Below are positions 51,587 through 59,803 of a DNA stretch of 64,000 bases, piece after piece (positions within the stretch are counted from its first letter, which is position 1; each line of letters begins with the position of its first letter). The position numbers were made by a program, and so were the translations under genes. The stretch is from Tsukamurella sp. 1534 (GTDB lineage Bacteria; Actinomycetota; Actinomycetes; Mycobacteriales; Mycobacteriaceae): positions 607,206-671,205 of the forward strand of contig NZ_HE997626.1 in assembly GCF_000312385.1 (NCBI RefSeq). Direction: 5' to 3'. The notes under the pieces are model-generated. The model did not search any database and had not been told where the DNA came from. It worked only from the letters and a program-made list of their open reading frames with translations.

Positions 51587-53176
51587 ATGCCCTCGCCCTC
51601 TGTGAACCGTCGCACACTCCTCTTCGGCGCCGCGGGAGCGGCCGCCCTGTTCAGCGCGGGTTGCGCGTCGAACGGCGGCTCCTCCGCGCCGAGCTCGGCG
51701 CCGGGTTCCGCGCCGGGCGCCACCCCGCGCGGCGACCTGTTCGCGCTCGGCGTCGCATCGGGCGATCCCGCTCCGGACGGCGCTGTGCTGTGGACGCGGC
51801 TCGCGAAGGACCCGCTCGCCGAGGACGGGATGGGCGGCATCCCGTCGCGGGCGTTCCCGGTGCAGTGGGAGGTGGCCGAGGACGAGCGCTTCGCCAAGGT
51901 GGTGCAGCGCGGCGACGCCACCGCCGCCCCCGAGGCCGGGCACAGCGTGCACGTCGAGCTGGCGGGCCTGCAGCCGGGGCGGGAGTACTTCTACCGGTTC
52001 CGCGCCGAGGGCGCCCTCTCCCCGGTCGGGCGGACGCACACGACGCCCGCACCGGGTTCGATGACGCCGCTCGCGATGGCCTTCGCCAGCTGCTCGCAGT
52101 ACGAGCACGGCTACTTCACGGCGTACCGGCACCTCGCCGAGGAGCGCCCGCAGCTGATCCTGCACCTGGGCGACTACCAGTACGAGTACGAGGCGGGCGG
52201 GTACGAGCTCAAGACCGGGAACGTGCGGGACCACAAGGGGCCCGAGACGCAGACCCTGGCGAACTACCGGCAGCGCTACGCGCAGTACAAGTCCGATCCG
52301 GACCTGCAGATCGCGCACGCGGCGGCCCCCTGGGTGGTCGTGTGGGACGACCACGAGATCGACAACAACTGGGCGGGCGAGATCTACGAGAAGCCGGAGA
52401 AGCCGCAGCCCGACTTCCTGGAGCGGCGCCGCGCCGCGTTCCAGGCGTACTACGAGAACATGCCGCTGCGGCGCGCGCAGGTGCCCAGCGGGCTGTCGAT
52501 GAGGCTGTACCGCCGGGTGCAGTGGGGCGACCTCGCCACCTTCCACATGCTGGACACCCGGCAGTACCGCGACGACCAGGTGGGGAACGACAAGCTGCCG
52601 GCGACCGATCCGGAGAACCGGAACCCGGCGCGCAGCCTCACCGGGGCCGAGCAGGAGAGCTGGCTGCTGGACGGGCTGCACGCGTCGAAGGCGCGCTGGG
52701 ACCTGTTGGGCCAGCAGGTGATGTTCGCGCCGATCGACTACGACCCGACGGACGCGGCGGGCTACAACCCGGACGGCTGGGACGGCTACGTGGGCTCGCG
52801 CGACCGCGTGATGGACGGCTGGCAGGCGGCCGGGACCCGCAACCCGGTGGTGCTCACCGGCGACGTGCACACCCACTACGCCAACGACATCCGTCGCGGC
52901 GACGCGGTGGTGGCGTCCGAGCTGACCGCCACGTCGATCACGAGCGGCGGCGACGGCTCGGCCGAGCACAGCGCGAAGGAGGCCGCGCAGCTGCGCGACA
53001 ACCCGCACATCCGGCTGCTGCGGAATCAGCGCGGCTACATCAGCACCCGGATCACACCGGAGTCGATGCGCGCCGATTACCGCGTGCTGCCGTACGTCTC
53101 GAAGCCCGGTGCGCCCGTGGAGACAGCGGCGTCCTTCGACATCCGCGACGGGGTGCGCGGCCTGCAACAGGTCTGA
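51587..53176 (+). CDS. phoD: PhoD-type alkaline phosphatase/phosphodiesterase, Tat lipoprotein
   Basis: 529 residues. The signal has twin arginines (VNRRTLLFGAAGAAALF) followed by a lipobox-like FSAGC, so it is Tat-exported and probably lipid-anchored. A PhoD N-terminal domain (about 45-135) precedes the metallophosphatase with HLGDYQYEYE, WDDHEIDNNW and LTGDVHTHYAND. PhoD enzymes bind Fe/Ca and release phosphate from esters. ATG 51587 is chosen for the signal peptide; no good ribosome-binding site is seen. Confidence 0.92.
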   Translation: MPSPSVNRRTLLFGAAGAAALFSAGCASNGGSSAPSSAPGSAPGATPRGDLFALGVASGDPAPDGAVLWTRLAKDPLAEDGMGGIPSRAFPVQWEVAEDERFAKVVQRGDATAAPEAGHSVHVELAGLQPGREYFYRFRAEGALSPVGRTHTTPAPGSMTPLAMAFASCSQYEHGYFTAYRHLAEERPQLILHLGDYQYEYEAGGYELKTGNVRDHKGPETQTLANYRQRYAQYKSDPDLQIAHAAAPWVVVWDDHEIDNNWAGEIYEKPEKPQPDFLERRRAAFQAYYENMPLRRAQVPSGLSMRLYRRVQWGDLATFHMLDTRQYRDDQVGNDKLPATDPENRNPARSLTGAEQESWLLDGLHASKARWDLLGQQVMFAPIDYDPTDAAGYNPDGWDGYVGSRDRVMDGWQAAGTRNPVVLTGDVHTHYANDIRRGDAVVASELTATSITSGGDGSAEHSAKEAAQLRDNPHIRLLRNQRGYISTRITPESMRADYRVLPYVSKPGAPVETAASFDIRDGVRGLQQV

Positions 53177-53195
53177 GCCGCTCGGGCCCTGCCGC

Positions 53196-53231
53196 GGGTG
53201 ATCCTGATCGCGAAACCCTCGCGAATCACCC
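53196..53231. repeat. Inverted repeat between phoD and the acyl-CoA oxidase gene
   Basis: GGGTGAT (53196-53202) pairs with ATCACCC (53225-53231), and inside TCGCGA occurs twice (53208 and 53219). It may be a terminator for phoD or an operator, as it lies just upstream of the -10 of the next gene. Confidence 0.5.
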
Positions 53232-53239
53232 TCGGTGGG

Positions 53240-53245
53240 TACGGT
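53240..53245 (+). promoter_or_regulatory. -10 box before the acyl-CoA oxidase gene
   Basis: TACGGT 7 bases before ATG 53253. GGGAAG in the spacer could also serve as a weak ribosome-binding site. Confidence 0.4.
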
Positions 53246-53252
53246 GGGAAGC

Positions 53253-55226
53253 ATGAGTGCTTCGCCCTCACCGGCATCGTCGCCCGAACTGACCGCAGCG
53301 CTGCGCGCCATCCTCGACGGCCGCTGGGCCGCCACGAGGGACACGGTGCGCGAGCAGATCCAGGCCGGGGACGTGGTCCCCAAGGCGGGGCTGGGGCTCG
53401 ACGAGTACCGCGAGCTGATGCTCACGCAGATGAAGGACATGGTGCCGCTGGGCTTCCCGGCCGACGGCTTCCGCACCGAGCACGGCGGCACCGGCGACGT
53501 GGGCGCCGCGGTGACCGCGATCGAAACGCTCGGCTACGGCGACCTGTCGCTGATGGTGAAGGCCGGCGTGCAGTGGGGCCTGTTCGGTGGCGCCGTGGAG
53601 AACCTGGGCACGAGGCACCACCACGACACCTACGTGCGTGGGCTGATCGATCTGGACGTGGTGGGCTGCTTCGCGATGACGGAGACGGGCCACGGCTCCA
53701 ACGTGCAGGAGCTGGAGACCACGGCGACGTACCTCCCGGAGACGGGCGAGTTCGAGATCCACTCCCCCACGTCGAGCGCGCGCAAGGACTACATCGGCGG
53801 CGCCGGCAAGCATGCGCGCTGGGCCGCGGTGTTCGCGCAGCTCATCACCGGCGGCCCCGGCGAGGAGCCCACGGGCCGCGGCGTGCACTGCTTCGTGGTG
53901 CCGATCCGCGACGAGAACGGCGCGGACCTGCCCGGCGTGACCACCTCGGACTGCGGCTACAAGGGCGGCCTGCCCGGTGTGGACAACGGCCGCATCGTGT
54001 TCGACCGCGTGCGCATCCCGCGCGCGGAGCTGCTGAACCGGTACGCGGACGTCGCCGGGGACGGAACCTATTCCAGCCCCATCGAATCCGATAATCGCCG
54101 GTTCTTCACCATGCTGGGCACGCTGATCCGCGGCCGCGTCACGGTGGGCGCCGCGGCCGGCGCCGCGGGGCGCCTGGGCATCACCCTCGCCACCAAGTAC
54201 GCGCTGGTGCGCCGCCAGTTCGACGCGCCGGGCGGCGAGAACGAGCTGCTCCTGCTGGACTACCGCACGCACCAGCGCCGGCTGCTGCCGCTGGTGGCCC
54301 GCGCCTACGCGTTCGCGCTGGCGCAGAACGAGCTCACGGCGGAGCTGCACGAGCTGCAGACGGGCGACCCGGAGGCCGTGGACGCCGACTACGCGCGCGA
54401 GATCGAGGGCAAGGCCGCCGCGATCAAGGCCGGCCACACCCGGCTCGCGTCGGACGCGATCAGCGCGGCGCGGGAGGCGTGCGGCGGCGCCGGATACCTC
54501 TCCGAGAACCGGCTTCCCCTGCTGCGCGGCGACATCGACGTGTTCACCACCTTCGAGGGCGACAACCTTGTGCTCACCCAGTTGGTCGCCAAGGAGCAGC
54601 TCACCGCGTACGCGGCCGATGTGCAGGGCCTCGACGCCGTGGGCTGGGTGCGGTTCGTCGCCGAGATGGCCCGCGACGTGGTGCTGGAGAAGACCGCAGC
54701 GCGCCAGGTGGTGCAGACGCTGATGGACGATTCGGACGAGGACACCGAGGAGAGCGAACTCACCCACCCGGGCACGCAGCTGCGCCTGCTCCGCAATCGG
54801 GAGAACCATCTGCTGCGCACCGCCGCGGACCGGATGCGCCGCGCCAAGGACGACGACGCGGACCCGCTCGAGGTGTTCACCGAGACCCAGGACCACCTGA
54901 TCAAGGTCGGCGAGGCGCACATCGAGCGGATCGTCCTGGAGAGCTTCGTGGACGTGATCACGGACGTGCAGGACCGCGAGACCCGCGATGCGCTCAAGCT
55001 GATGCGCAACCTGTACGTGTACTCGCTGCTGGAGCGCGACCTGGGCTGGTACCTCATGCACCGGCACGTATCGGTGGAGCGGGCCAAGGCCATCCGCCGC
55101 GGCGTGAACGAGCTGTGCGGCAAGGCCCGCCCGATCGCGGACTCCCTGGTCGACGCGTTCGGCATCCCCGCCGCCGCCCTCGACGTACCGATGCTGGATC
55201 CGCGCAACAGCGTCGCCGCCCAGTAG
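53253..55226 (+). CDS. Acyl-CoA oxidase-type flavoprotein
   Basis: 657 residues of the acyl-CoA dehydrogenase/oxidase superfamily. Seen: AMTETGHGSNVQELETTATY (flavin site), ACGGAGYLSENRLPLLRGDIDVFTTFEGDNLVL with catalytic Glu in FEGDN (shown here as the ACOX hallmark), and a helical C-terminal domain ending RPIADSLVDAFGIP. It oxidises acyl-CoA, using O2 or an electron acceptor. It is longer than FadE-type enzymes. Single transcription unit, convergent with the permease gene. Confidence 0.9.
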   Translation: MSASPSPASSPELTAALRAILDGRWAATRDTVREQIQAGDVVPKAGLGLDEYRELMLTQMKDMVPLGFPADGFRTEHGGTGDVGAAVTAIETLGYGDLSLMVKAGVQWGLFGGAVENLGTRHHHDTYVRGLIDLDVVGCFAMTETGHGSNVQELETTATYLPETGEFEIHSPTSSARKDYIGGAGKHARWAAVFAQLITGGPGEEPTGRGVHCFVVPIRDENGADLPGVTTSDCGYKGGLPGVDNGRIVFDRVRIPRAELLNRYADVAGDGTYSSPIESDNRRFFTMLGTLIRGRVTVGAAAGAAGRLGITLATKYALVRRQFDAPGGENELLLLDYRTHQRRLLPLVARAYAFALAQNELTAELHELQTGDPEAVDADYAREIEGKAAAIKAGHTRLASDAISAAREACGGAGYLSENRLPLLRGDIDVFTTFEGDNLVLTQLVAKEQLTAYAADVQGLDAVGWVRFVAEMARDVVLEKTAARQVVQTLMDDSDEDTEESELTHPGTQLRLLRNRENHLLRTAADRMRRAKDDDADPLEVFTETQDHLIKVGEAHIERIVLESFVDVITDVQDRETRDALKLMRNLYVYSLLERDLGWYLMHRHVSVERAKAIRRGVNELCGKARPIADSLVDAFGIPAAALDVPMLDPRNSVAAQ

Positions 55227-55234
55227 CGGCCGCG

Positions 55235-56668
55235 CTACCGTCCCGCCGGCGCCGGCTCCGACTCGAAGCCCGCGGGGTAGATCATCGCCGACGGTGCGCG
55301 CGACGTCCGCTTCGCCAGCGGGTAGAAGATCGCCGCGGTCCCGAGCAGGCCGACGATCCACGAGACGTCCGCTCCCCCGAGCAGTTCGGTGACCGGTCCC
55401 GTGTACAACTTCTGCGCGAGGAACGGGATCTGGATGAGCACCCCGGCCGCGTAGGCCACCAGTGCTGCCGCGTTCCACGACCCGTACCGGCCCGCCGGGT
55501 CGTACAGCGCCGGGACGTCGATCCGCTCGCGGGAGATCACGTAGTAGTCGATGAGGTTGATGGCGCTCCACGGGGTGAACACCATCAGCAGCACCAGCAC
55601 GAAGTTCTTGAAGTTCTCCAGGAAGTCGGCGCTGGCGGCCACCGCGATGAGCACGGACACCGCGACGAAGCCCACGATGTACAGGGTGCGGGCGAGCGAG
55701 GAGATCCTGGACCCGCCGCCGAACGCGGTGACGGTGGTGAGCACCGACATGAATCCGCCGTAGGCGTTGAGCACGTTGACCGTGAGCTTGCCGACGACGA
55801 TCACCAGGTACACCACCATCGCGGCGGCAGCGGGCCCCGCGAGGTCGCCGAGGAAGCCCACCTGATTGCCCAGGAAGGCCTTCGACGCGCACGCCGCGAC
55901 GAGAGCGCCGAACGTCATGGAGATCTGCGAGCCGATCACGCTGCCGCAGAACGTCGCCCAGAAGGTGGTGCGCTCCGGCGTGGACCGCGGCAGGTACCGC
56001 GAGTAGTCGGCGACGTACGGGCCGAAGGTGAGCTGCCACCCGGCACCCAGAGAGACGGCGAGCAGGAACGTCACCACGTCGAACCCCTTGACCCCCACGG
56101 CCGCCCCCACGTCGTAGGTGCTGAACAGCCGCACCACCAGGTACGCGATGCCGGCGATCCCGACCACGGTCGCGATCCGGCCGACGATGTGGATGAGCCG
56201 ATAGCCCACCACCGCGACGATCGCCGTGAGGACCCCGAAGACGACGATCCCCACCGCCGGCTCGTCGACCCCGATGATCCGGTTGATCGCCTGCCCGGCG
56301 AGCACGGTGCCGGTGGCCGCGAAGCCGAGGTACATGAGGATCACGAGGATCAACGGGACCGCGGCGCCCTTGACGCCGAACTGTGCGCGGCTGGAGATCA
56401 TCTGCGGCAGGCCCATCCTGGGGCCCTGCGCGGCGTGCAGCGCCATGACGGCGCCGCCCGCGACGTTGCCGATGAGGACGCCGAGGATCGCCCACAGCGC
56501 GTCGGCGCCGAACACCACGGCGAGCGCGCCGTCGACGATCGCGGTGATCTGCAGGTTGGCGCCGAACCACAGCGTGAACTGGCTGCGCGGCGTGCCGTGC
56601 CGCTCGGAATCGGGCACCACGTCGATGGTGCGGCGTTCCCGCAGCGGGGCCTTCGCGTTCGTCGTCAT
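55235..56668 (-). CDS. NCS1-family purine/cytosine permease
   Basis: 477 residues with twelve predicted helices. The NCS1 features are QFTLWFGANLQITAIVDGAL in helix 1, GPRMGLPQMISSRAQFGVKG, and MVFTPWSAINLIDYY (helix 8-9 region). It imports a nucleobase or related compound; the exact substrate cannot be read. An upstream palindrome suggests repressor control. The TetR gene upstream is in the same direction, but 164 bases away. Confidence 0.9.
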   Translation of the reverse strand: MTTNAKAPLRERRTIDVVPDSERHGTPRSQFTLWFGANLQITAIVDGALAVVFGADALWAILGVLIGNVAGGAVMALHAAQGPRMGLPQMISSRAQFGVKGAAVPLILVILMYLGFAATGTVLAGQAINRIIGVDEPAVGIVVFGVLTAIVAVVGYRLIHIVGRIATVVGIAGIAYLVVRLFSTYDVGAAVGVKGFDVVTFLLAVSLGAGWQLTFGPYVADYSRYLPRSTPERTTFWATFCGSVIGSQISMTFGALVAACASKAFLGNQVGFLGDLAGPAAAAMVVYLVIVVGKLTVNVLNAYGGFMSVLTTVTAFGGGSRISSLARTLYIVGFVAVSVLIAVAASADFLENFKNFVLVLLMVFTPWSAINLIDYYVISRERIDVPALYDPAGRYGSWNAAALVAYAAGVLIQIPFLAQKLYTGPVTELLGGADVSWIVGLLGTAAIFYPLAKRTSRAPSAMIYPAGFESEPAPAGR

Positions 56669-56731
56669 CTCGGCGGCCCTTCGTGCTGGAGCGGAACTGC
56701 GTGCCGCGGTGACGTGCGTCACCGTGTGATT

Positions 56732-56751
56732 TGTATAGTGCGGTCTATACA
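56732..56751. promoter_or_regulatory. Operator palindrome upstream of the permease
   Basis: TGTATAG-N6-CTATACA (20 bp, perfect 7-bp arms), 64 bases before the permease start. It differs from the TTAAC...GTTAA sites upstream of the MMPL gene, so a different regulator may bind it, or GntR-like family. Confidence 0.6.
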
Positions 56752-56832
56752 GATCGTTGTCAAGCTGTTTGCTCCCGCGAACGAGCAGGTCGCACGGGTT
56801 TTCCTGTGCGGCGCCGTGCCGCCGGACGCGAC

Positions 56833-57516
56833 TCAGAGCCCGTCGCGCAGGTTCTGGACGATCCGGAGGGCCTCGGCACCGTCGGGCAGTTCCGGCAGCC
56901 CCGAGGTCAGGGCGATCCCGAGGCACGCGCCGGAGATCACGCGGTCGGCGTACTCGAGTTCGTCGCCCCACGGCAGGAAGGGTTTCGCGACGAGGAGTGA
57001 GGCGACGCCGTGCACGACGGTGAGCATCTGCAGCGCGATCGGGCGTGGGTCACCGGGCGGGTAGTAGCCCACTTCCTGGAGCCGTCGGACGGTTTCCTCG
57101 AGGTGACTGAAAGCTGCATTGTTCAGCATCACGTCCACGTCGGAGGCGAACTCCGAGGGCTCCATCACCGCGAGGCGGTACTGCTCGGGGTTCTCGACGG
57201 CGAAGCGCACGAACGCGAGGCCCTGGGCGCGGGCCGCGTCGAGCGGCGTCGCTGCGTCCTGCTCGGCGGCGCGCAGCGCGTCGTCGAGGCCCTCGAGGAA
57301 TCGGGCGACGACTGCGCGTAACAGCGCCTGCTTGTCGGGGTAGTGCAGGTAGATCGACGGGGGCGTGACCCCGACGCGCTGGGCCACCCCGCGGATCGAC
57401 ACGGCCTCGGCACTGCCGGTCTCGATGAGCAGTTCGGTGGCGGCCACGAGGATGTCGCCGGCGAGGCGCTCCCCGTCGCCGCGCTTGCTGCGCCTACGCC
57501 GTCCCGGAATCGTCAT
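56833..57516 (-). CDS. TetR-family regulator of the MMPL transporter
   Basis: 227 residues. Helix-turn-helix: DILVAATELLIETGSAEAVS then IRGVAQRVGVTPPSIYLHYPDKQALL, strongly TetR; C-terminal domain with YRLAVMEPSEFASD and HGVASLLVAKPFLPWGDE, a TetR_C type seen near exporters. It begins 4 bases after the MMPL stop, so the pair is one transcript. The tandem TTAAC operators upstream of MMPL are its likely target. Confidence 0.9.
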   Translation of the reverse strand: MTIPGRRRRSKRGDGERLAGDILVAATELLIETGSAEAVSIRGVAQRVGVTPPSIYLHYPDKQALLRAVVARFLEGLDDALRAAEQDAATPLDAARAQGLAFVRFAVENPEQYRLAVMEPSEFASDVDVMLNNAAFSHLEETVRRLQEVGYYPPGDPRPIALQMLTVVHGVASLLVAKPFLPWGDELEYADRVISGACLGIALTSGLPELPDGAEALRIVQNLRDGL

Positions 57517-57520
57517 GGTG

Positions 57521-59722
57521 TCACGATTCTCGCAGACCGAAGCGGTCGTGCAGGCGCCGCAGCGGCGCCGGCGACCACCAGTTCCACGTCCCGGCGACCC
57601 GCATGAACGCGGGCACCAGCAGCATCCGGATCAGCGTCGCGTCGAGCAGGACCGCGATCATCATGCCGACGCCGAACATCTTCATGAACGAGACGCCGGC
57701 GAAACCGATGGCGGCGAACACGATCGCCATGAGCAGCGCGGCGGCGGTCACCACCCGGCCGGTGCGCGCGATGCCCAGCGCCACCGCCTCGTCGTTGGCC
57801 GCGTGATCCTTGACCGGCGAGTGGTCCCAGAACTCCTTGATCCGGGAGAGCAGGAACACCTCGTAGTCCATGGAGAGTCCGAACGCGATGCAGAACATCA
57901 GGACCGGCATGTTCGCGATGATCGCGCCGGTCACCGTGGTGTCGAGCCCGCCGAGCCAGCCCCACTGGAAGATCGCGACCAGCGCGCCGAACACCGCCGA
58001 CAGCGAGATCACGTTCATCACCAGGGCTTTGAGCGGCAACACCACGCTGCCGGTGAGCAGGAACAGCAGGACGAACGTTGTCGCGGCGATCACCAGCAGC
58101 ACCAGCGGCAGGGTGTCGATGATCGAGTTCACCGAGTCCCGGTTGAGCTGCGCGGAGCCGCCGAACGAGGCGTCGGCGGGCGCGGAGACCCCGTGCAGCC
58201 GGTCCAGCTGGTCCGAAGCGTCGCCGGACAGCGGGTCGAGCGTGGACGAGACCGTCAGCAGCACAGTGCCGTTCGCCGCGCGCGCCGTCGGGTCACCGTC
58301 GGACACCCGGGTGCCGTGCAGGTACGTCCCGGTCGGGGCGACCACGGCGCCGGTGTCGCCCACCTGCGAGAGCCGGGTGGCGTAGTCGGTCACCGCACCG
58401 TCGTCGACCGGCGACGTGAGCACCACGCTCACCTGCCCCGCGGCATCCTCGGAGAAGTCCGAGCGGATGGTGTCGCCCACCTGGTGCGAGGACGCGCTCG
58501 AGGGCAGCACGCGGTCGTCGGGGAAGCCGAAATGGATGTTCAGGAACGGAGTTCCGAGGATCAGCAGGAGCGCGGTGAGCGCGAGCCCGATCGGCACCGC
58601 GCGGCGCAGCACCACTTGCGTGAACCGGTAGAAGAGACTGTGCTGCGGCTCGGGTTCGGGACGTCGCCGGCCGATCTTCAGGGCGTCCACCCGGTCGCCG
58701 AGCACGGTGAGGATCGCGGGCGTGAGGATCAGCGTGGCCAGCGCCGCGAACAGCACCACGGCCACGCCGGCGTACGCGAACGAGCGCAGGAAGTACATCG
58801 GGAAGATCGCCATGGCCGCGAGGGAGAGGCCGACGATCACCGCGGAGAAGATCACGGTGCGTCCCGCGGTGGTCATGGTGCGGCGCAGCGCGTCCCGTCG
58901 CAGGGTGGACGGGTCGTCGCCCCGGGCCCGTCCCACGGTCACCTCCTCCCGGTACCTGCTGAGCACGAGCAGCGTGTAGTCGATCGCCAACGCGAGACCC
59001 ATCGCCGTGGTGAGGTTCAGCGCGAAGATCGAGACGTCGGTGACGGCCGTGAACGCGCGCAGGATGCCCGTCGTGGCGATGATCGCGGCGATGCCGACGA
59101 GCACGGGGATCGCTGCCGCGATCAGCCCGCCGAACACCCACACCAGCACCAGGAAGGTGATCGGGATGGCCACGGCCTCCGCCATCAGGAGGTCCTTGCT
59201 GGACTGCGCGTTGATCTGCTCGTAGCTGTACGCCTGCCCGCCGGGCGTCATGGTCACGGGTGCGGGCGGCGCGGGCAACCCGTCGACGATGTCGCGCGCG
59301 TTGATCGGCGCCTGGGATTCGCCGCCGGCGATCGACGCCACGATGAGGGCGGTGCGCTTGTCCTCGCTGAGCAACATCGGGGTGGGCGCGGAGAACCCGT
59401 CGACCACGCTCTCCACACGCGAGTCCTTGCGGAGGCCGTCGATGAGGCCCGTGGCGTAGCCGGCGGCCTCCGGGGTGTCGGCGAGCGTCCTGCCCTCGGG
59501 CGCGGCGATCGCGAGAACCAGCGGCAGGCCGCCGCGATCGAAGTCGTCCGCCATCCGGTCGTACGTCTGCATCGCCTCGGCCTCGGGATCGACGTAGCCG
59601 CCGGCCTGCAGCTTGTCGGCGACGCCGGCGCCGGCGAGGCCCGACGCGGCGAGCAGGATCACGCTGAGCAACAGCACCGCCTTCGCGCGGCGCGCGACGA
59701 AGCGGGTGAGTGCGTCGATCAT
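57521..59722 (-). CDS. MMPL-family RND transporter
   Basis: 733 residues, twelve helices in two halves with two exported domains (about 35-190 and 395-545). The proton-relay Asp-Tyr pairs are seen: LALAIDYTLLVLSRYRE and FGLSMDYEVFLLSRIKE. Shorter than the mycolate exporter MmpL3 and lacking its long C-terminal tail, so it is probably a drug or lipid exporter. ATG 59722 follows GGAAGGGA. Operators 19 bases upstream and a cotranscribed TetR point to inducible efflux. Confidence 0.92.
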   Translation of the reverse strand: MIDALTRFVARRAKAVLLLSVILLAASGLAGAGVADKLQAGGYVDPEAEAMQTYDRMADDFDRGGLPLVLAIAAPEGRTLADTPEAAGYATGLIDGLRKDSRVESVVDGFSAPTPMLLSEDKRTALIVASIAGGESQAPINARDIVDGLPAPPAPVTMTPGGQAYSYEQINAQSSKDLLMAEAVAIPITFLVLVWVFGGLIAAAIPVLVGIAAIIATTGILRAFTAVTDVSIFALNLTTAMGLALAIDYTLLVLSRYREEVTVGRARGDDPSTLRRDALRRTMTTAGRTVIFSAVIVGLSLAAMAIFPMYFLRSFAYAGVAVVLFAALATLILTPAILTVLGDRVDALKIGRRRPEPEPQHSLFYRFTQVVLRRAVPIGLALTALLLILGTPFLNIHFGFPDDRVLPSSASSHQVGDTIRSDFSEDAAGQVSVVLTSPVDDGAVTDYATRLSQVGDTGAVVAPTGTYLHGTRVSDGDPTARAANGTVLLTVSSTLDPLSGDASDQLDRLHGVSAPADASFGGSAQLNRDSVNSIIDTLPLVLLVIAATTFVLLFLLTGSVVLPLKALVMNVISLSAVFGALVAIFQWGWLGGLDTTVTGAIIANMPVLMFCIAFGLSMDYEVFLLSRIKEFWDHSPVKDHAANDEAVALGIARTGRVVTAAALLMAIVFAAIGFAGVSFMKMFGVGMMIAVLLDATLIRMLLVPAFMRVAGTWNWWSPAPLRRLHDRFGLRES

Positions 59723-59740
59723 CGGGCGTCCCTTCCAGTT

Positions 59741-59773
59741 GTATTAACGACGTTAAGTTAACAGCGTTAATAC
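59741..59773. promoter_or_regulatory. Tandem operators upstream of MMPL
   Basis: Two palindromes, TTAAC-GAC-GTTAA (59744-59756) and TTAAC-AGC-GTTAA (59758-59770), spaced one base apart, inside a larger 9-bp inverted repeat (GTATTAACG/CGTTAATAC). This arrangement fits two TetR dimers. It would cover the MMPL promoter. Confidence 0.75.
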
Positions 59774-59803
59774 AGGTGGCGTCAACCGACCACGGGCGGA
59801 GAT

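Noticed and set aside
53268-56570. A very long open frame (over 1,000 codons) on the minus strand across the acyl-CoA oxidase and permease genes
   Set aside because: It is antisense to a clear flavoprotein and out of frame with the permease; its translation is Arg/Ala/Gly/His-rich low-complexity text, typical of high-GC shadow frames.
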